Source: CAVSUR01 sp963846005
GTDB lineage: Bacteria; Actinomycetota; Actinomycetes; Streptosporangiales; Streptosporangiaceae
DNA: 64,000 nucleotides
Assembly (NCBI GenBank): GCA_963846005.1
Contig: CAWJUH010000003.1
Coordinates: forward strand, 1-64,000
Direction of reading: 5' to 3'
A program made the translations under genes and the position numbers. Shown piece by piece: positions 50,113 through 59,086 of the stretch. Positions within the stretch are counted from its first letter, which is position 1; the number at the start of each line of letters is the position of its first letter. The notes beneath the pieces were generated by a model. That model made no database searches. It was not told the origin of the DNA and worked only from the letters and a program-made list of their open reading frames with translations.

Positions 50113-52010
50113 GATGACCTCGCATTATCGGTGACCGTACGGGGCCCGACCGCGCGCGCCATCGCCGCCAGGCGGCGCCGGCGCTGCTGCCGGGATTTCT
50201 CAAGCGCGCGAGCCAGCGAATTGCCTACCCAGGGCCCGTACGGCCGGGGGGCGCGGCCGCCGCGGAGCGCGGCCATCTCCCGCCACATTTCCGGGCTTGC
50301 CGTCAGATGACTGCGGCCGGCCCAAGACCGGCTGACCGCTTCGCCGCGGCTCCGGCGATTGTAGTCGCGGAAGGCGGTCTCGGAGAGAAAGGGAAACAGC
50401 AAGTGATGGCCGACCTTGCGCAACTGCCGGTAGGCAGCGGCGCGGTCGTCCTTCTCAAGTGCTTCGATGGCTGCTTCCAGGGCGGCGATATCGGAGCTGG
50501 CCTGCTCATGCGGATAGCAGGCGCGCATGTGCGCGTCGAGGGCGATCAGCCCGCGCCCGGTCCGGGTAAAGGCGCGGCGGCCGTGCGCGGCGCGGTGCTG
50601 CTCCGCTGCGGCCGCCAGTTCCCCGCCGTCCGGCCCGGTGGCGGCGATCGCGGCCAGCTCGCGCGCCCTGGCCCTGTGGTCGATGATCGCATCGGGGTCA
50701 CGGTCAGCGTCCAGCAGCAGCAGGGCATACAGGCGCGCCTGCTGGCCCATGTAGGCGAAGTCCAGGATGGAGGCGGTGTCGAACTGGGTGTGGTAATCGG
50801 TCTTGCTGTAAGCCTTTTCCCACGTATACGCCGCGACACCGGGCACGCCCGAGACCAGGAACGGCCACAGCTCGGTACCCGGATGCGGCGGCCCCACCCG
50901 CCAGCCGGTGGGCAGCCATCCTTCGCGATCGGCGGCCCGGCACGCACGACGTGCCCATCCGGCGAGCTCGACAGGCGTCTCGAGAAGCACCTTAAGGCTG
51001 CGATGACCGGTTGCTTCCAGGCACAGGTGGAACGGTGCCTGGCCAGCCCATTCAGGGTGCGTGGCGGTCACTTGCCGCCAGGCGCCGATGCACCAGTCGT
51101 AGATGCTGTCCGTAATGCCGTATTCCTCGGCCGTGCGCGTGCTGAAGCACACGGTGTGGCGCAGGGGATAGCCCGACCCGGCCAGGGCCCGGGCGATCGC
51201 CAGCATCGTCGCCACGCCGCTGGCGTTGTCCCAGGCTGCGCGGAACCAGCCGTCGTGGTGCGCTCCGACCACGATCGGCCCGCGGCGCTCCCCAGGCAGG
51301 TAGCCGACCACATTGTGCCCGGCAGTCCGCGGAGCCAGATCGACGTCGAGGGTCATATGAGCCGTGAGGGGTCCCTGCGCCAGGCGCTCGCGCAGGGCGG
51401 CGGCGTCTGCCTGGCGGAGCGTCATCATCGGAGGGCCGCCAGCCGGCCACTGGCCGTCGAACGCGCCCAGGGCGCCGGGAGACTGATACCAGGCACCTTT
51501 GTCCGGGCAGTTCAGGATCATGCCGGCCACGCCCCGGCGGGCTAGCTCCAGCGCGATGGCGGACGGGGCGACACGCGGGTCGCGCCAGTCGAGCAGCGCG
51601 ACAGCGCCAGTCAGGTCCCGGCCGTCGAGGCGGTGACGCTCACCGGTGCCGATATCAGCCAGCAGGCCGTGCAGCCCGCCGGGCGCAGTCGGGGGGACTC
51701 CCCCGAAACTCGCTCCCTCATAGCGAGCGCCCCCGGCCACCTGAAGCACGGCGGCGCGGAAGCGCCAGGCGTCGACCTCCACGTCCTCAACGGCGACGTC
51801 AGCCAGGCCCATGTCCAGCATCTCGGCCCTGACGAAAGCGGCCACGGCGGCGTCCTCCGGGGTACCGGTAGTCCGGAAACCCAGCGGGCTCGAGCCGATG
51901 CTGCAGAGGTGATCGACCACCCGGCGCAGGTAGCTCTCGTCTAGCCGGAGATCACGCACCGCGGGCAGCGGGAGGGCTGATCGTGAACGAGTCCGGGAGT
52001 CGGCGGACAT
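50109..52010 (-). CDS. M28 family aminopeptidase-like protein with PA insert
   Basis: 633 residues from the ATG at 52,010. Zinc ligands of the M28 fold are visible: VGAHHDGWFRAAWDNASG (His and Asp), TRTAEEYGI (Glu pair), then TDYHTQFDT (His). A PA-type insert (TGAVALLDWRDPRV, RRGVAGMILN) lies before the catalytic domain, and a long helical C-terminal part follows. No signal peptide is predicted, which is notable because PA-domain M28 enzymes are often exported. It is the promoter-proximal gene of the nine-gene operon and divergent from a TetR regulator. Likely substrate: an aminoacyl or peptide-like nutrient; specificity unknown. Confidence 0.8.
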   Translation of the reverse strand: MSADSRTRSRSALPLPAVRDLRLDESYLRRVVDHLCSIGSSPLGFRTTGTPEDAAVAAFVRAEMLDMGLADVAVEDVEVDAWRFRAAVLQVAGGARYEGASFGGVPPTAPGGLHGLLADIGTGERHRLDGRDLTGAVALLDWRDPRVAPSAIALELARRGVAGMILNCPDKGAWYQSPGALGAFDGQWPAGGPPMMTLRQADAAALRERLAQGPLTAHMTLDVDLAPRTAGHNVVGYLPGERRGPIVVGAHHDGWFRAAWDNASGVATMLAIARALAGSGYPLRHTVCFSTRTAEEYGITDSIYDWCIGAWRQVTATHPEWAGQAPFHLCLEATGHRSLKVLLETPVELAGWARRACRAADREGWLPTGWRVGPPHPGTELWPFLVSGVPGVAAYTWEKAYSKTDYHTQFDTASILDFAYMGQQARLYALLLLDADRDPDAIIDHRARARELAAIAATGPDGGELAAAAEQHRAAHGRRAFTRTGRGLIALDAHMRACYPHEQASSDIAALEAAIEALEKDDRAAAYRQLRKVGHHLLFPFLSETAFRDYNRRSRGEAVSRSWAGRSHLTASPEMWREMAALRGGRAPRPYGPWVGNSLARALEKSRQQRRRRLAAMARAVGPRTVTDNARSS

Positions 52011-52056
52011 GGACGACCTCCCTCGCGGAGCCCGGCACTGCGTTGACTCAAGCACC

Positions 52057-52085
52057 GGTCAAAGACATTGTCAATGCCTTTGACC
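52057..52085. promoter_or_regulatory. 29-bp palindrome, TetR operator candidate
   Basis: Between the divergent M28 and TetR genes, GGTCAAAG-N-CATTG-N-CAATG-N-CTTTGACC reads as a dyad in which all 26 arm positions pair and only the centre and two symmetric positions differ. It sits 47 bases from the M28 start and 93 from the TetR start. A TetR dimer (or dimer pair) binding here could control both directions. Confidence 0.6.
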
Positions 52086-52177
52086 AACAGCGGGAGCGCG
52101 TAAGCTCGCAGGAGGTGCACCAGCCAGCGCTGAACTCCAGGCGAGCCAGTGCTGCGAACCGCCAGGGAGTTGAAGGA

Positions 52178-52996
52178 ATGCCGGGATCCACCGCCGGGGT
52201 GCAGCCGCGCCGAAGGCGGCGAGGGCTGCCCCGCGGCAGCCTGACGCCGGGCCTGATTGTCGCCGAGAGTTTGCGGCTCCTCGATGAGGAGGGCAAGGAC
52301 GGATTCAGCCTGCCCAAGCTGGGCCGCGCCCTCGGTGCTGATCCCACCGCCGTATACCGGCACTTTGCCAGCAAGGATGACCTGGTCCTCGCCATCGCGG
52401 ACCACCTCATCGAGGAAGCTCTGGCAGGCCTGTCACCTCTGGACTGCTGGGTCGACACAGTGACCGATGCGACGAGGCGTCTTCGGCGCACCTACCGCGC
52501 CCACCCGGCTGCTGCTGTACTTGCCGCTTGCCGGGCAACGCAACAACCCGCCGAGATGAAGATCGTTGACCTCCTCGTCGGCGCCATACTCAAAGCCGGA
52601 TTCGCGGGTAATCAGGCCGCGCGGGTCTACCGGGCAATCGGAGATTTTGCCTTGTCCTGGTCAGGCGGGGAGGCGGCCTTTCTCGCCCTGGACGAACGTC
52701 AGCAGGAGCGGGACGAGGCAGCGTGGACCCGGACCTATCCGGCGGTCCACCAGGCCGAGTACCCGCACATCTGGCAGATCCGCGAGGAACTGGCAGATGT
52801 GCGGGACGACGACGTCTTCGAGGCCATCCTGTCGCTCGTCATGGACGGTCTCACCCGGCAGGCGCCCCGGCCATGCAGATGTAGCACTCACGCCGGAAGG
52901 GCAACCTTGCCGCGCCCAGAGGCGCGCGCATTGATGCCCATCAGCGAGCCGGTCAGCATGCTGGATCCTGCGGAGTCGCTGAATCCTGATTGCTGA
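52178..52996 (+). CDS. TetR family transcriptional regulator
   Basis: 272 residues from the ATG at 52,178, which follows GAAGGA; a start at 51,983 would overlap the divergent gene and the palindrome. HTH: LTPGLIVAESLRLLDEEGKD, FSLPKLGRALGADPTAVYRH and FASKDDLVLAIAD. The C-terminal TetR_C domain is of the all-helical type. The last 45 residues (after RQAPRPCRC) look unstructured. The adjacent 29-bp palindrome and divergent arrangement make it the probable regulator of the peptidase/transport operon. Confidence 0.85.
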   Translation: MPGSTAGVQPRRRRRGLPRGSLTPGLIVAESLRLLDEEGKDGFSLPKLGRALGADPTAVYRHFASKDDLVLAIADHLIEEALAGLSPLDCWVDTVTDATRRLRRTYRAHPAAAVLAACRATQQPAEMKIVDLLVGAILKAGFAGNQAARVYRAIGDFALSWSGGEAAFLALDERQQERDEAAWTRTYPAVHQAEYPHIWQIREELADVRDDDVFEAILSLVMDGLTRQAPRPCRCSTHAGRATLPRPEARALMPISEPVSMLDPAESLNPDC

Positions 52997-53197
52997 CGGC
53001 CGGATGGAGAGCCGGCGGCAACGAGTGACCCGAGCCTGAGGGACCTGATGACCCGGATGGGCGGCGACGGCGAACGGGCCGCGATCACGTAACCTCCGGC
53101 GCCCCGGCGGGTGCCGGATACGCCCCGTGAGGGTCAGGGGCCAGTTTCCTGCGCGAGCATGCTGAACGGCATCCGGAATCGCTGCCAGACTGACGGC

Positions 53198-54136
53198 ATG
53201 CGCGCTGCTGTCGTTACGGATTTTTCCGAGCCGCCCGGCTACGCCGAGTTTGCGGAGCCTGAGCCCGCCGAGGGTGAGGTGGCGGCGGTGATGCGCGCCG
53301 CCGCCGTGTCGAATCTCGTGCGGCTGGTAGCGGCGGGGAAGCACTACTCGAGCGCGGCAGAGCCGCCGATGGTGGGCGGCGTCGACGGCGTCGCGCAGCT
53401 GCCGGACGGCACATTGGTCTATGTGCCAGGGGTGCGGTCGCCGTGGGGCACGCTCGCCGAACGGGCTGCCGTGCCGCTGGCCGCGGCCCGGGCCGTGCCC
53501 GAGGGTCTGGAGGCGGTTCAGGCGGCGGCGGTGGTGAACGCCGCGTTCGCGTCGTGGCTGCCGCTGACCCGCATCCTGGCGCCGGATGCGACGCCGACGG
53601 TGCTGGTGCTCGGCGCTACCGGCGCGGCTGGCTCCGTGGCGGTGCCCCTCGCCAGGCACCTCGGCGCGCGGCGGGTCGTGGCGGTGGGCCGGGAGGGCGC
53701 CGCGCTGCGCCGGGCCGCCGAGCGGGGCGCTGACGAGGTGATCCCTCTCGATGAAGGGCTCGATGCCGCGATGGCTCGCGTCGGGGCCGATGGCGTGGAT
53801 GTCGTGCTCGACTTCTTGTGGGGCGACACCGCCGCCGTCGTGCTGCCGGCCCTGGCCCGCTCCGCGCCGCATCCGCGGTACCGGATCGACTGGGTCAACC
53901 TCGGAGCGCTGGGCGGCGCCTCCATTCCGTTCGACGCGACCCTGCTGCGGATGAGCGACCTGCACGTCTGGGGCAGCGGGGCGGGCGCCTACTCGCCCGA
54001 GCGGCGGCGGGACCTCATCGACGCCGCGCTTGATCTGGCCGCGCGCGGCGTGATCGCCGTCGACGTCGAGGAACGGCGCCTCGCCGAGGTGGGCGCCACG
54101 TGGACCGACCCGGGACGGCTGGTCTACACACCCTGA
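53198..54136 (+). CDS. Medium-chain dehydrogenase/quinone oxidoreductase-like protein
   Basis: 312 residues from an ATG at 53,198. The GroES-like N-terminal domain is short (VMRAAAVSNLVRLVAAG, PMVGGVDGVAQL, VRSPWGTLAERAAV) and the Rossmann domain is complete: PTVLVLGATGAAGSVAVPLA, HLGARRVVAVGRE. No zinc-binding cysteines are present, so it belongs to the NADPH quinone oxidoreductase-type branch. Substrate unknown. It stands between the TetR gene and the convergent extradiol dioxygenase, and could act on a product of the aromatic cluster; that is inference. Confidence 0.8.
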   Translation: MRAAVVTDFSEPPGYAEFAEPEPAEGEVAAVMRAAAVSNLVRLVAAGKHYSSAAEPPMVGGVDGVAQLPDGTLVYVPGVRSPWGTLAERAAVPLAAARAVPEGLEAVQAAAVVNAAFASWLPLTRILAPDATPTVLVLGATGAAGSVAVPLARHLGARRVVAVGREGAALRRAAERGADEVIPLDEGLDAAMARVGADGVDVVLDFLWGDTAAVVLPALARSAPHPRYRIDWVNLGALGGASIPFDATLLRMSDLHVWGSGAGAYSPERRRDLIDAALDLAARGVIAVDVEERRLAEVGATWTDPGRLVYTP

Positions 54137-54221
54137 GAGAGCGGCTTGTCCGAACTGAAGATGCGAGTCAGGGGCGCTCGTTCGGAGGAGAGGACCTGAC
54201 GGTGCCGGCGGCCGGGGCGGC

Positions 54222-54917
54222 CTAATAGAGGTCCGGCAGGAAGAGGTCCTCGGGAATGCTGCCCGGCAGGTACTCGCCGGCCCGGGCGCGCTGGTGGATC
54301 TCCTCGAACGCGAGGCCCTGCTCGCGCGCGGTGACGAGCTTTTCCGGGTCGAAGTAGGTGCCGATGGGGTTGGTGGCGAATTCGAGGGCGGAGGAGATCC
54401 ATTGCTTGGAGTCGGCCCAGTCACCGAAGCCGTCGACCTGGATCTCGACGCCGTTGCCGTCCGGGTCCTGATAGTAGACCGACATCGTGATGCCGTGATC
54501 GAGGGTCAGCCACGGCAAGATCCCCAGGTCGCGCAGCCGGATGTAGTTGTCGAGCCACTGGTCGAATGTCGCGAACTCGAAGGCCGTGTGGTGAATGCCG
54601 GTGGTGTGGCCCTTGTCGTCCGGGTGCTTCAGCCCGGGCGGCGACAAGAATGCGATGCGATGGTTCGCCGCGTCGTTGGTGAGCCACGCGGCTTCCTCGC
54701 CGTAGAAGACGGGCACCAGGCCGGCGACCTTCTCATACCAGGCGACCATCTCGGAGAGACGAAGCGTGGTGAACGTGGTGTGGTGCAGCACCGGCGGGAT
54801 GACCGGCCGGCCCGTGGCCCGGTTGAGCGGCAGTTGCGGCTTGGCCGTCGGGGTGAACTGCTCCTCGTCGACCTTGACGGCCTTGGAGGAGCCGGCAGGG
54901 GTGTCGTTCGGCATCAC
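54222..54917 (-). CDS. VOC-superfamily extradiol dioxygenase
   Basis: 231 residues. The iron triad of the type I extradiol class is visible: His in VLHHTTFTTLRL, His in GIHHTAFEFAT and Glu in GNGVEIQVDGFGDW, with YYQDPDGNG before the last. Such enzymes open catecholic rings next to a hydroxyl group. With a single VOC module of this length it resembles one-domain dioxygenases, although a glyoxalase-like enzyme cannot be excluded. Its start overlaps the HIT gene stop by four bases, and a flavin monooxygenase and alpha/beta hydrolase lie divergently, completing a meta-cleavage-like set. Confidence 0.75.
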   Translation of the reverse strand: MMPNDTPAGSSKAVKVDEEQFTPTAKPQLPLNRATGRPVIPPVLHHTTFTTLRLSEMVAWYEKVAGLVPVFYGEEAAWLTNDAANHRIAFLSPPGLKHPDDKGHTTGIHHTAFEFATFDQWLDNYIRLRDLGILPWLTLDHGITMSVYYQDPDGNGVEIQVDGFGDWADSKQWISSALEFATNPIGTYFDPEKLVTAREQGLAFEEIHQRARAGEYLPGSIPEDLFLPDLY

Positions 54918-55453
54918 GGTCTCCGTTTCGTGGGCAGCGGCGGCTCAGCCGGTGTCGGCGCCGGCCGGCTCGCCGGATCCCGGATGGCGGCGAGCGCCTC
55001 GCGCACCGCCGGCACGCAGGCGAGCGCGGCATCCCGGTCGGTCCGGCTCGCGCGCAGGGCGAGGATGCTCCCGCTGCGCGACTCCGGCGGCACGTCGTCG
55101 CCCCGGACGGTGATCACGGCGTGGAAGTGCGGGTAGGCCTCACCGAAGGTCATGAGGTAACACGCTGGCGCGCCGAACGCCTGCTCCAGGGCGCCCATCA
55201 GGTCATGAACCACTGGTCCGAACGCTGTGAGCTCGGGCCGCGCTAGCTCGGCCCAGCCGAGCGCATGCCGGCGCAGCCGCAGGAAATACCACCCGGGAAC
55301 CTCGAAGCCGGGCGCGATCTCACACGCCCAGGCGTCATCGCGGAAGACCACCGCCTCGTCCGGAGCCTCATCGAGGTGACAGATGAGACAGTGCGCCGGG
55401 TCGGTGACGCTGCCGGGCGGGAAGCGGTGCTTCGCGGTGAAGGCCGCGGTCAT
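54914..55453 (-). CDS. HIT-superfamily protein
   Basis: 179 residues from the ATG at 55,453. HIT features are CLICHLDEAPDEAVVFRDD near the start, GWYFLRLRRHALGWAEL in the middle and the catalytic-type triad-like FGEAYPHFHAVITVR with two histidines (the canonical motif has three in HxHxH). It would hydrolyse or transfer a nucleotidyl group. Both ends overlap neighbouring genes (GntR upstream, dioxygenase downstream), so it is integral to the operon. Why an aromatic cluster needs a HIT protein is not clear. Confidence 0.7.
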   Translation of the reverse strand: MTAAFTAKHRFPPGSVTDPAHCLICHLDEAPDEAVVFRDDAWACEIAPGFEVPGWYFLRLRRHALGWAELARPELTAFGPVVHDLMGALEQAFGAPACYLMTFGEAYPHFHAVITVRGDDVPPESRSGSILALRASRTDRDAALACVPAVREALAAIRDPASRPAPTPAEPPLPTKRRP

Positions 55454-56151
55454 CGGCTGGCCACCATCGTGGCGGCAGGGCTCAGCGCGGCCTGGGCGAT
55501 CTTCTCGTTGTGGTCCAGGTGCGCGTCGACGGCGCGCGCGGCCCGCTCCGGATTGCGGCGGCGGAAAACGCCAATGAGTTCCTCGTGGGCGCGCTGCCGC
55601 CGGTGGTGCTCGCGGGGGTCGGGATCGAGCAAGCCGAAGCCGATCCGGATGTAGCGCTCGGCCGCGCGCCACAACATGGCGAGCATCCGGATGTCCCAGC
55701 TGGTGGCGGCGGGGGCGAACAGGGCGAGATGGAAGTTGTAGTGGGCGTCGTAGATCGCTTCCATGCTGTGGTCCGGGTCCCCGAAGTAGGCCGCTTCTGC
55801 TTCGAGCCGGTCGAGCTCACGGCCGGAGATCAGCGTGCAGGACCGGCGGGCCAGGTCTGGTTCGAGCAGGCGGCGCAGCCGGTAGATGGCATGCAGGTCG
55901 CCGAGGTCGAGGGGCGCGACGACGGCGCTGCGGCCGGGCCGGATCACCACCAGGCCCTCGGATTCCAGATTGCGGAGCGCCTCGCGCACCGGGATGAAGC
56001 TGACATTGAGCATCGCGGCGAGCTCGCGCAGCGAGAAACTCTGCCCCGGAGCCAAGGCGCCCGACAGGATGGACCGGCGCAGTTCAATGGTCGCCAGGTC
56101 GACAACAGAACGGGTCTCGATCGGGCGGACCGCGGCCGGGTCAGTGGTCAC
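55450..56151 (-). CDS. GntR/FadR-type transcriptional regulator (FCD domain)
   Basis: 233 residues. The winged helix is typical: LRRSILSGALAPGQSFSLRE, LAAMLNVSFIPVREALRNL and ESEGLVVIRPGRSAVV, followed by an all-helical FCD domain (LHAIYRLRRLLEPDLARR, YNFHLALFAPA, HEELIGVFRRR, HLDHNEKIAQ) with histidine/aspartate residues that usually bind a metal and ligand. It heads the leftward operon and faces the monooxygenase gene across a 210-base space that holds paired inverted 13-mers (56,181 and 56,259). Confidence 0.85.
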   Translation of the reverse strand: MTTDPAAVRPIETRSVVDLATIELRRSILSGALAPGQSFSLRELAAMLNVSFIPVREALRNLESEGLVVIRPGRSAVVAPLDLGDLHAIYRLRRLLEPDLARRSCTLISGRELDRLEAEAAYFGDPDHSMEAIYDAHYNFHLALFAPAATSWDIRMLAMLWRAAERYIRIGFGLLDPDPREHHRRQRAHEELIGVFRRRNPERAARAVDAHLDHNEKIAQAALSPAATMVASR

Positions 56152-56180
56152 GGGTGGTCACCTTCCTGAGGCCGCTGGAT

Positions 56181-56271
56181 GTTATCAACTATAGCGCTCA
56201 CCGGCCGGTGCGTACGTGGCCGCAGCCGGCTGACCGAGCCGTCCTTACCGTTATAACATATAGTTGCTAAC
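56181..56271. promoter_or_regulatory. Paired inverted 13-mers, GntR operator candidates
   Basis: GTTATCAACTATA at 56,181-56,193 is matched in the other orientation by TATAGTTGCTAAC at 56,259-56,271 (12 of 13 positions). A shorter GTTATAACA dyad lies just before the second site. The AT-rich elements stand out in GC-rich DNA and occupy the divergent promoter region, as expected for FadR/FCD-type operators. Confidence 0.5.
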
Positions 56272-56361
56272 GCCCAGTAAGCGTGGCGGATAGGAGCGCG
56301 TGATGCCGGTCGTACGCCCAGTGGCCCGGCACCGCTCAGTGCCGGTCCGGGTGGTCCCCCG

Positions 56362-57996
56362 GTGACCGCGCCGTCAGCTGCGCTGCCCGCCCGGACCCAG
56401 GTGCTGATCGCCGGCGGCGGCCCCGTCGGCCTGGCGGCCGCGGTTGAGCTGGGCCAGCGGGGCATTGACTGCATAGTGATCGAACCCCGCGCCGAGGTGT
56501 CGCACGCCCGGCCGCGGTGCAAGACGATCAACGTCCGCACCATGGAGCACCTGCGGCGCTGGGGCCTGGCCGGACGGCTGCGGGCCGCGGCCCCGCTGCC
56601 CGTGTCGTGGTCGCAGGACGCGGTCTTCTGCACCTCGCTGACCGGCCGTGAGCTGTCCAGGTTCCGCGGTGTCCTCGGGCTGGCCCCCGACGGTGACCGG
56701 TTTCCCGAGCCCGGCCAGCAGGCGCCGCAGTACGTGCTGGAGGAACTGCTCCGCGAAGCCGCCGGGGCACTCCCGGCGTGCACGCTGGCGACCGGCCGGC
56801 GGGTGATCTCCCTCCGCCAGGACCACGCCGGGGTCGAGGTCATCGTCGGATGCGGAAGCAGCGAGCCGTCCACCGTCGTCGCTGACTTTGTCGTGGGCTG
56901 CGACGGCCCGCGCAGCACCGTGCGGGAGCAGATCGGCGCTGCGTACCTGGGGGAGCATGCGCTGCGCCCCAATTTCGGTATGGTGTTCCGCGCGCCGCAG
57001 CTCGCGGGCCTGGTGCGGCACGGCCCGGCGGTGCACTACTGGATCGTCAACGACGTCGCCCCCGCTCTCATGGGGCCCCTCGACCTGACCGGAACCTGGT
57101 GGATCATCGCTTTTGGCGTCACCGAAGGGGACGGCCGCCGCGACCCGCACCGGCTCATCTGCGGGGCGGCCGGGATGCCGGTGGAGGCGGCGATCCTGTC
57201 GACGGATCCCTGGACGGCGCGGATGCAGCTGGCCGGCCGGCTGCGGGCCGGGCGGGTATTCCTCGCCGGTGACGCGGCGCACCTGAACCCGCCGTTCGGC
57301 GGGCACGGGCTGAACACCGGCATCGGCGACGCGGTCGACCTAGGCTGGAAACTGGCCGCCGTGCTCCAGGGCTGGGGCGGCCGGGGCCTGCTCGACAGCT
57401 ATGAGGCCGAGCGCCGCCCGATCCAGCAGCGGGTCATCGGCGAGGCGACGCGCAACATGAGCGTGCTAACCCCCGAGCTGATGTCCGCGGACCTCGACGA
57501 CGACGGCCCGCGCGGCGAGAAGGCCCGGGCCGTCGCCCATCAGCGGATCCAGGACACCAAGCGGGCCGAGTTCTTCGCCCTGGACCTGGTCCTGGACATC
57601 ACCCTCGGCCACTCCCCCGTGGTCGAGGGCACGCCGGGCGATGCGAACGGCGCGCTGCGTCCCGGTGCCCGCCTGAAGCACGCCTGGCTCGCGCCGGGAC
57701 GGTCGCTGTATGACGAGCTGGGGACCGGGATGTCGCTCCTGCTGTTCTCCCCCGCCGACCCCTCCGCGATCCTGCGAGCAGCCCGGGGCCGCAGGGTGCC
57801 GGTGAAGGTCGTCGACCTCAGCCGCACCGCTCTCGGCGCGCGTTACGGCGCGCAGGCTGCGCTGGTCCGTCCCGACCAGTACGTCGCCTGGTGCGGCAGC
57901 CTGCACCAGGTCAGCGCAGCCGCCTTGCTCGACCGGGTGTGCGGACGCCCGGCTGACCACGCCGCCATGACCGACGCCAGCCGGATGGCCGACTGA
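56362..57996 (+). CDS. FAD-dependent aromatic monooxygenase (PheA/TfdB/MhpA-like)
   Basis: 544 residues from a GTG start. FAD motif VLIAGGGPVGLAAAVELGQRG, GD-type motif DFVVGCDGPRSTVREQIGA, and the second FAD contact FLAGDAAHLNPPFGGHGLNTG with DAVDLGWKL. The C-terminal thioredoxin-like domain (VVDLSRTALGARYGAQAALV, RPDQYVAW) is that of class A phenol-type hydroxylases. It would hydroxylate an aromatic ring with NAD(P)H and oxygen, supplying the catechol to the extradiol dioxygenase. The next gene starts 11 bases downstream. Confidence 0.85.
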   Translation: MTAPSAALPARTQVLIAGGGPVGLAAAVELGQRGIDCIVIEPRAEVSHARPRCKTINVRTMEHLRRWGLAGRLRAAAPLPVSWSQDAVFCTSLTGRELSRFRGVLGLAPDGDRFPEPGQQAPQYVLEELLREAAGALPACTLATGRRVISLRQDHAGVEVIVGCGSSEPSTVVADFVVGCDGPRSTVREQIGAAYLGEHALRPNFGMVFRAPQLAGLVRHGPAVHYWIVNDVAPALMGPLDLTGTWWIIAFGVTEGDGRRDPHRLICGAAGMPVEAAILSTDPWTARMQLAGRLRAGRVFLAGDAAHLNPPFGGHGLNTGIGDAVDLGWKLAAVLQGWGGRGLLDSYEAERRPIQQRVIGEATRNMSVLTPELMSADLDDDGPRGEKARAVAHQRIQDTKRAEFFALDLVLDITLGHSPVVEGTPGDANGALRPGARLKHAWLAPGRSLYDELGTGMSLLLFSPADPSAILRAARGRRVPVKVVDLSRTALGARYGAQAALVRPDQYVAWCGSLHQVSAAALLDRVCGRPADHAAMTDASRMAD

Positions 57997-58007
57997 AGGG
58001 AACTGCA

Positions 58008-58979
58008 ATGGCCTACCTCGAAGCAGACGACCACGCCGACCTCTACATCCCGCACGCTTTCGGCGAGCACATCGCCGACCTGGGTGAGGTGCGGTTGAAT
58101 TACAGCACCGCCGGCGACCCGGGCCTGCCCGCCTTGCTGCTGATCCCGGCGCAGAGCGAGTCGTGGTGGGGATACGAAGACGCGATGCCGCTGCTGGCCG
58201 GGCATTTCCAGGTGTTCGCCGTCGATCTTCGCGGACAGGGCCGTTCGACCTGGACACCTGGCCGGTACACCCTCGACAACTTCGGCAACGACCTGGTCCG
58301 GTTCATCGACCTGGTTATCAAGCGGCCGGTCATCGTCTCCGGGCTCTCCTCCGGCGGCACCATCGCCGCCTGGCTGTCCGCCTACGCCAAGCCCGCCCAG
58401 GTAAGGGCAGCGGTGTGGGAGGACCCGCCGCTGTTCGCCTCCGAGGTGAACCCCGCCGCCGGCCAGTCGATCCGGCAGAGCATCGGGCCGTTGTTCGGCT
58501 TGTGGAACAAATACCTCGGCGACCAATGGTCGCTCGGCGACTGGGACGGCCTGCAGCAAGCCATCCCGCAGGCACTGACGATGACCATGCTGCGCGGTAT
58601 CGCCGCCATGTTCCCGCCCCGGGAAGGCCCGGAACCCCCGGGAATCCCGCAAAACCTCAGGGAGTACGACCCCGAGTGGGGCAAAGCGTTCGTATCAGGT
58701 GCCGCCACCGCATCCTGCGATCACGCCGCCATGCTCTCGCACGTCAAGGTACCTGTCCTGCTCACGCATCACTTCCGCGCCACCGACGAGGCGACCGGTA
58801 CCCTGGTGGGCGCCCTGTCCGACCTGCAGGCCCGCCGCGCCGGGGAACTCGTCACCGCCGCAGGCCAGGACTTCACGATGCTCTCTTTCCCTGACATGCC
58901 GCATGCGATGCACTCCTACCAGCCGAAGCTCTACACCGATACCGTTGTCGACTGGGTTACCAGGCTCGGTCTTCTCTAA
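58008..58979 (+). CDS. Alpha/beta hydrolase (meta-cleavage product hydrolase-like)
   Basis: 323 residues. Oxyanion-side motif and VDLRGQGRSTW, nucleophile Ser in VSGLSSGGTIAAW, catalytic Asp region PVLLTHHFRATDEATG and His in FPDMPHAMHSY. In meta-cleavage routes such a hydrolase cuts the C-C bond of the opened ring. Position directly behind the monooxygenase supports that, but esterase or haloperoxidase-like activity is also possible from sequence. Confidence 0.8.
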   Translation: MAYLEADDHADLYIPHAFGEHIADLGEVRLNYSTAGDPGLPALLLIPAQSESWWGYEDAMPLLAGHFQVFAVDLRGQGRSTWTPGRYTLDNFGNDLVRFIDLVIKRPVIVSGLSSGGTIAAWLSAYAKPAQVRAAVWEDPPLFASEVNPAAGQSIRQSIGPLFGLWNKYLGDQWSLGDWDGLQQAIPQALTMTMLRGIAAMFPPREGPEPPGIPQNLREYDPEWGKAFVSGAATASCDHAAMLSHVKVPVLLTHHFRATDEATGTLVGALSDLQARRAGELVTAAGQDFTMLSFPDMPHAMHSYQPKLYTDTVVDWVTRLGLL

Positions 58980-59086
58980 GGCCGGTTCTTCATGCCGAGT
59001 CGTGCCGGGCCGTCATCGGCGTTCCGCAGGGACAGCGGCTGGCTACCGGGAAGCCAGATGACAGCAAGTTCGGATAGCCGACTTTC

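Noticed and set aside
50307..51545. A 412-residue plus-strand frame
   Set aside because: Antisense of the M28 peptidase gene; composition follows the mirrored codons.
52661..54424. A 587-residue minus-strand frame
   Set aside because: Spans the antisense of TetR, the dehydrogenase gene and an intergenic gap; no recognisable domain.
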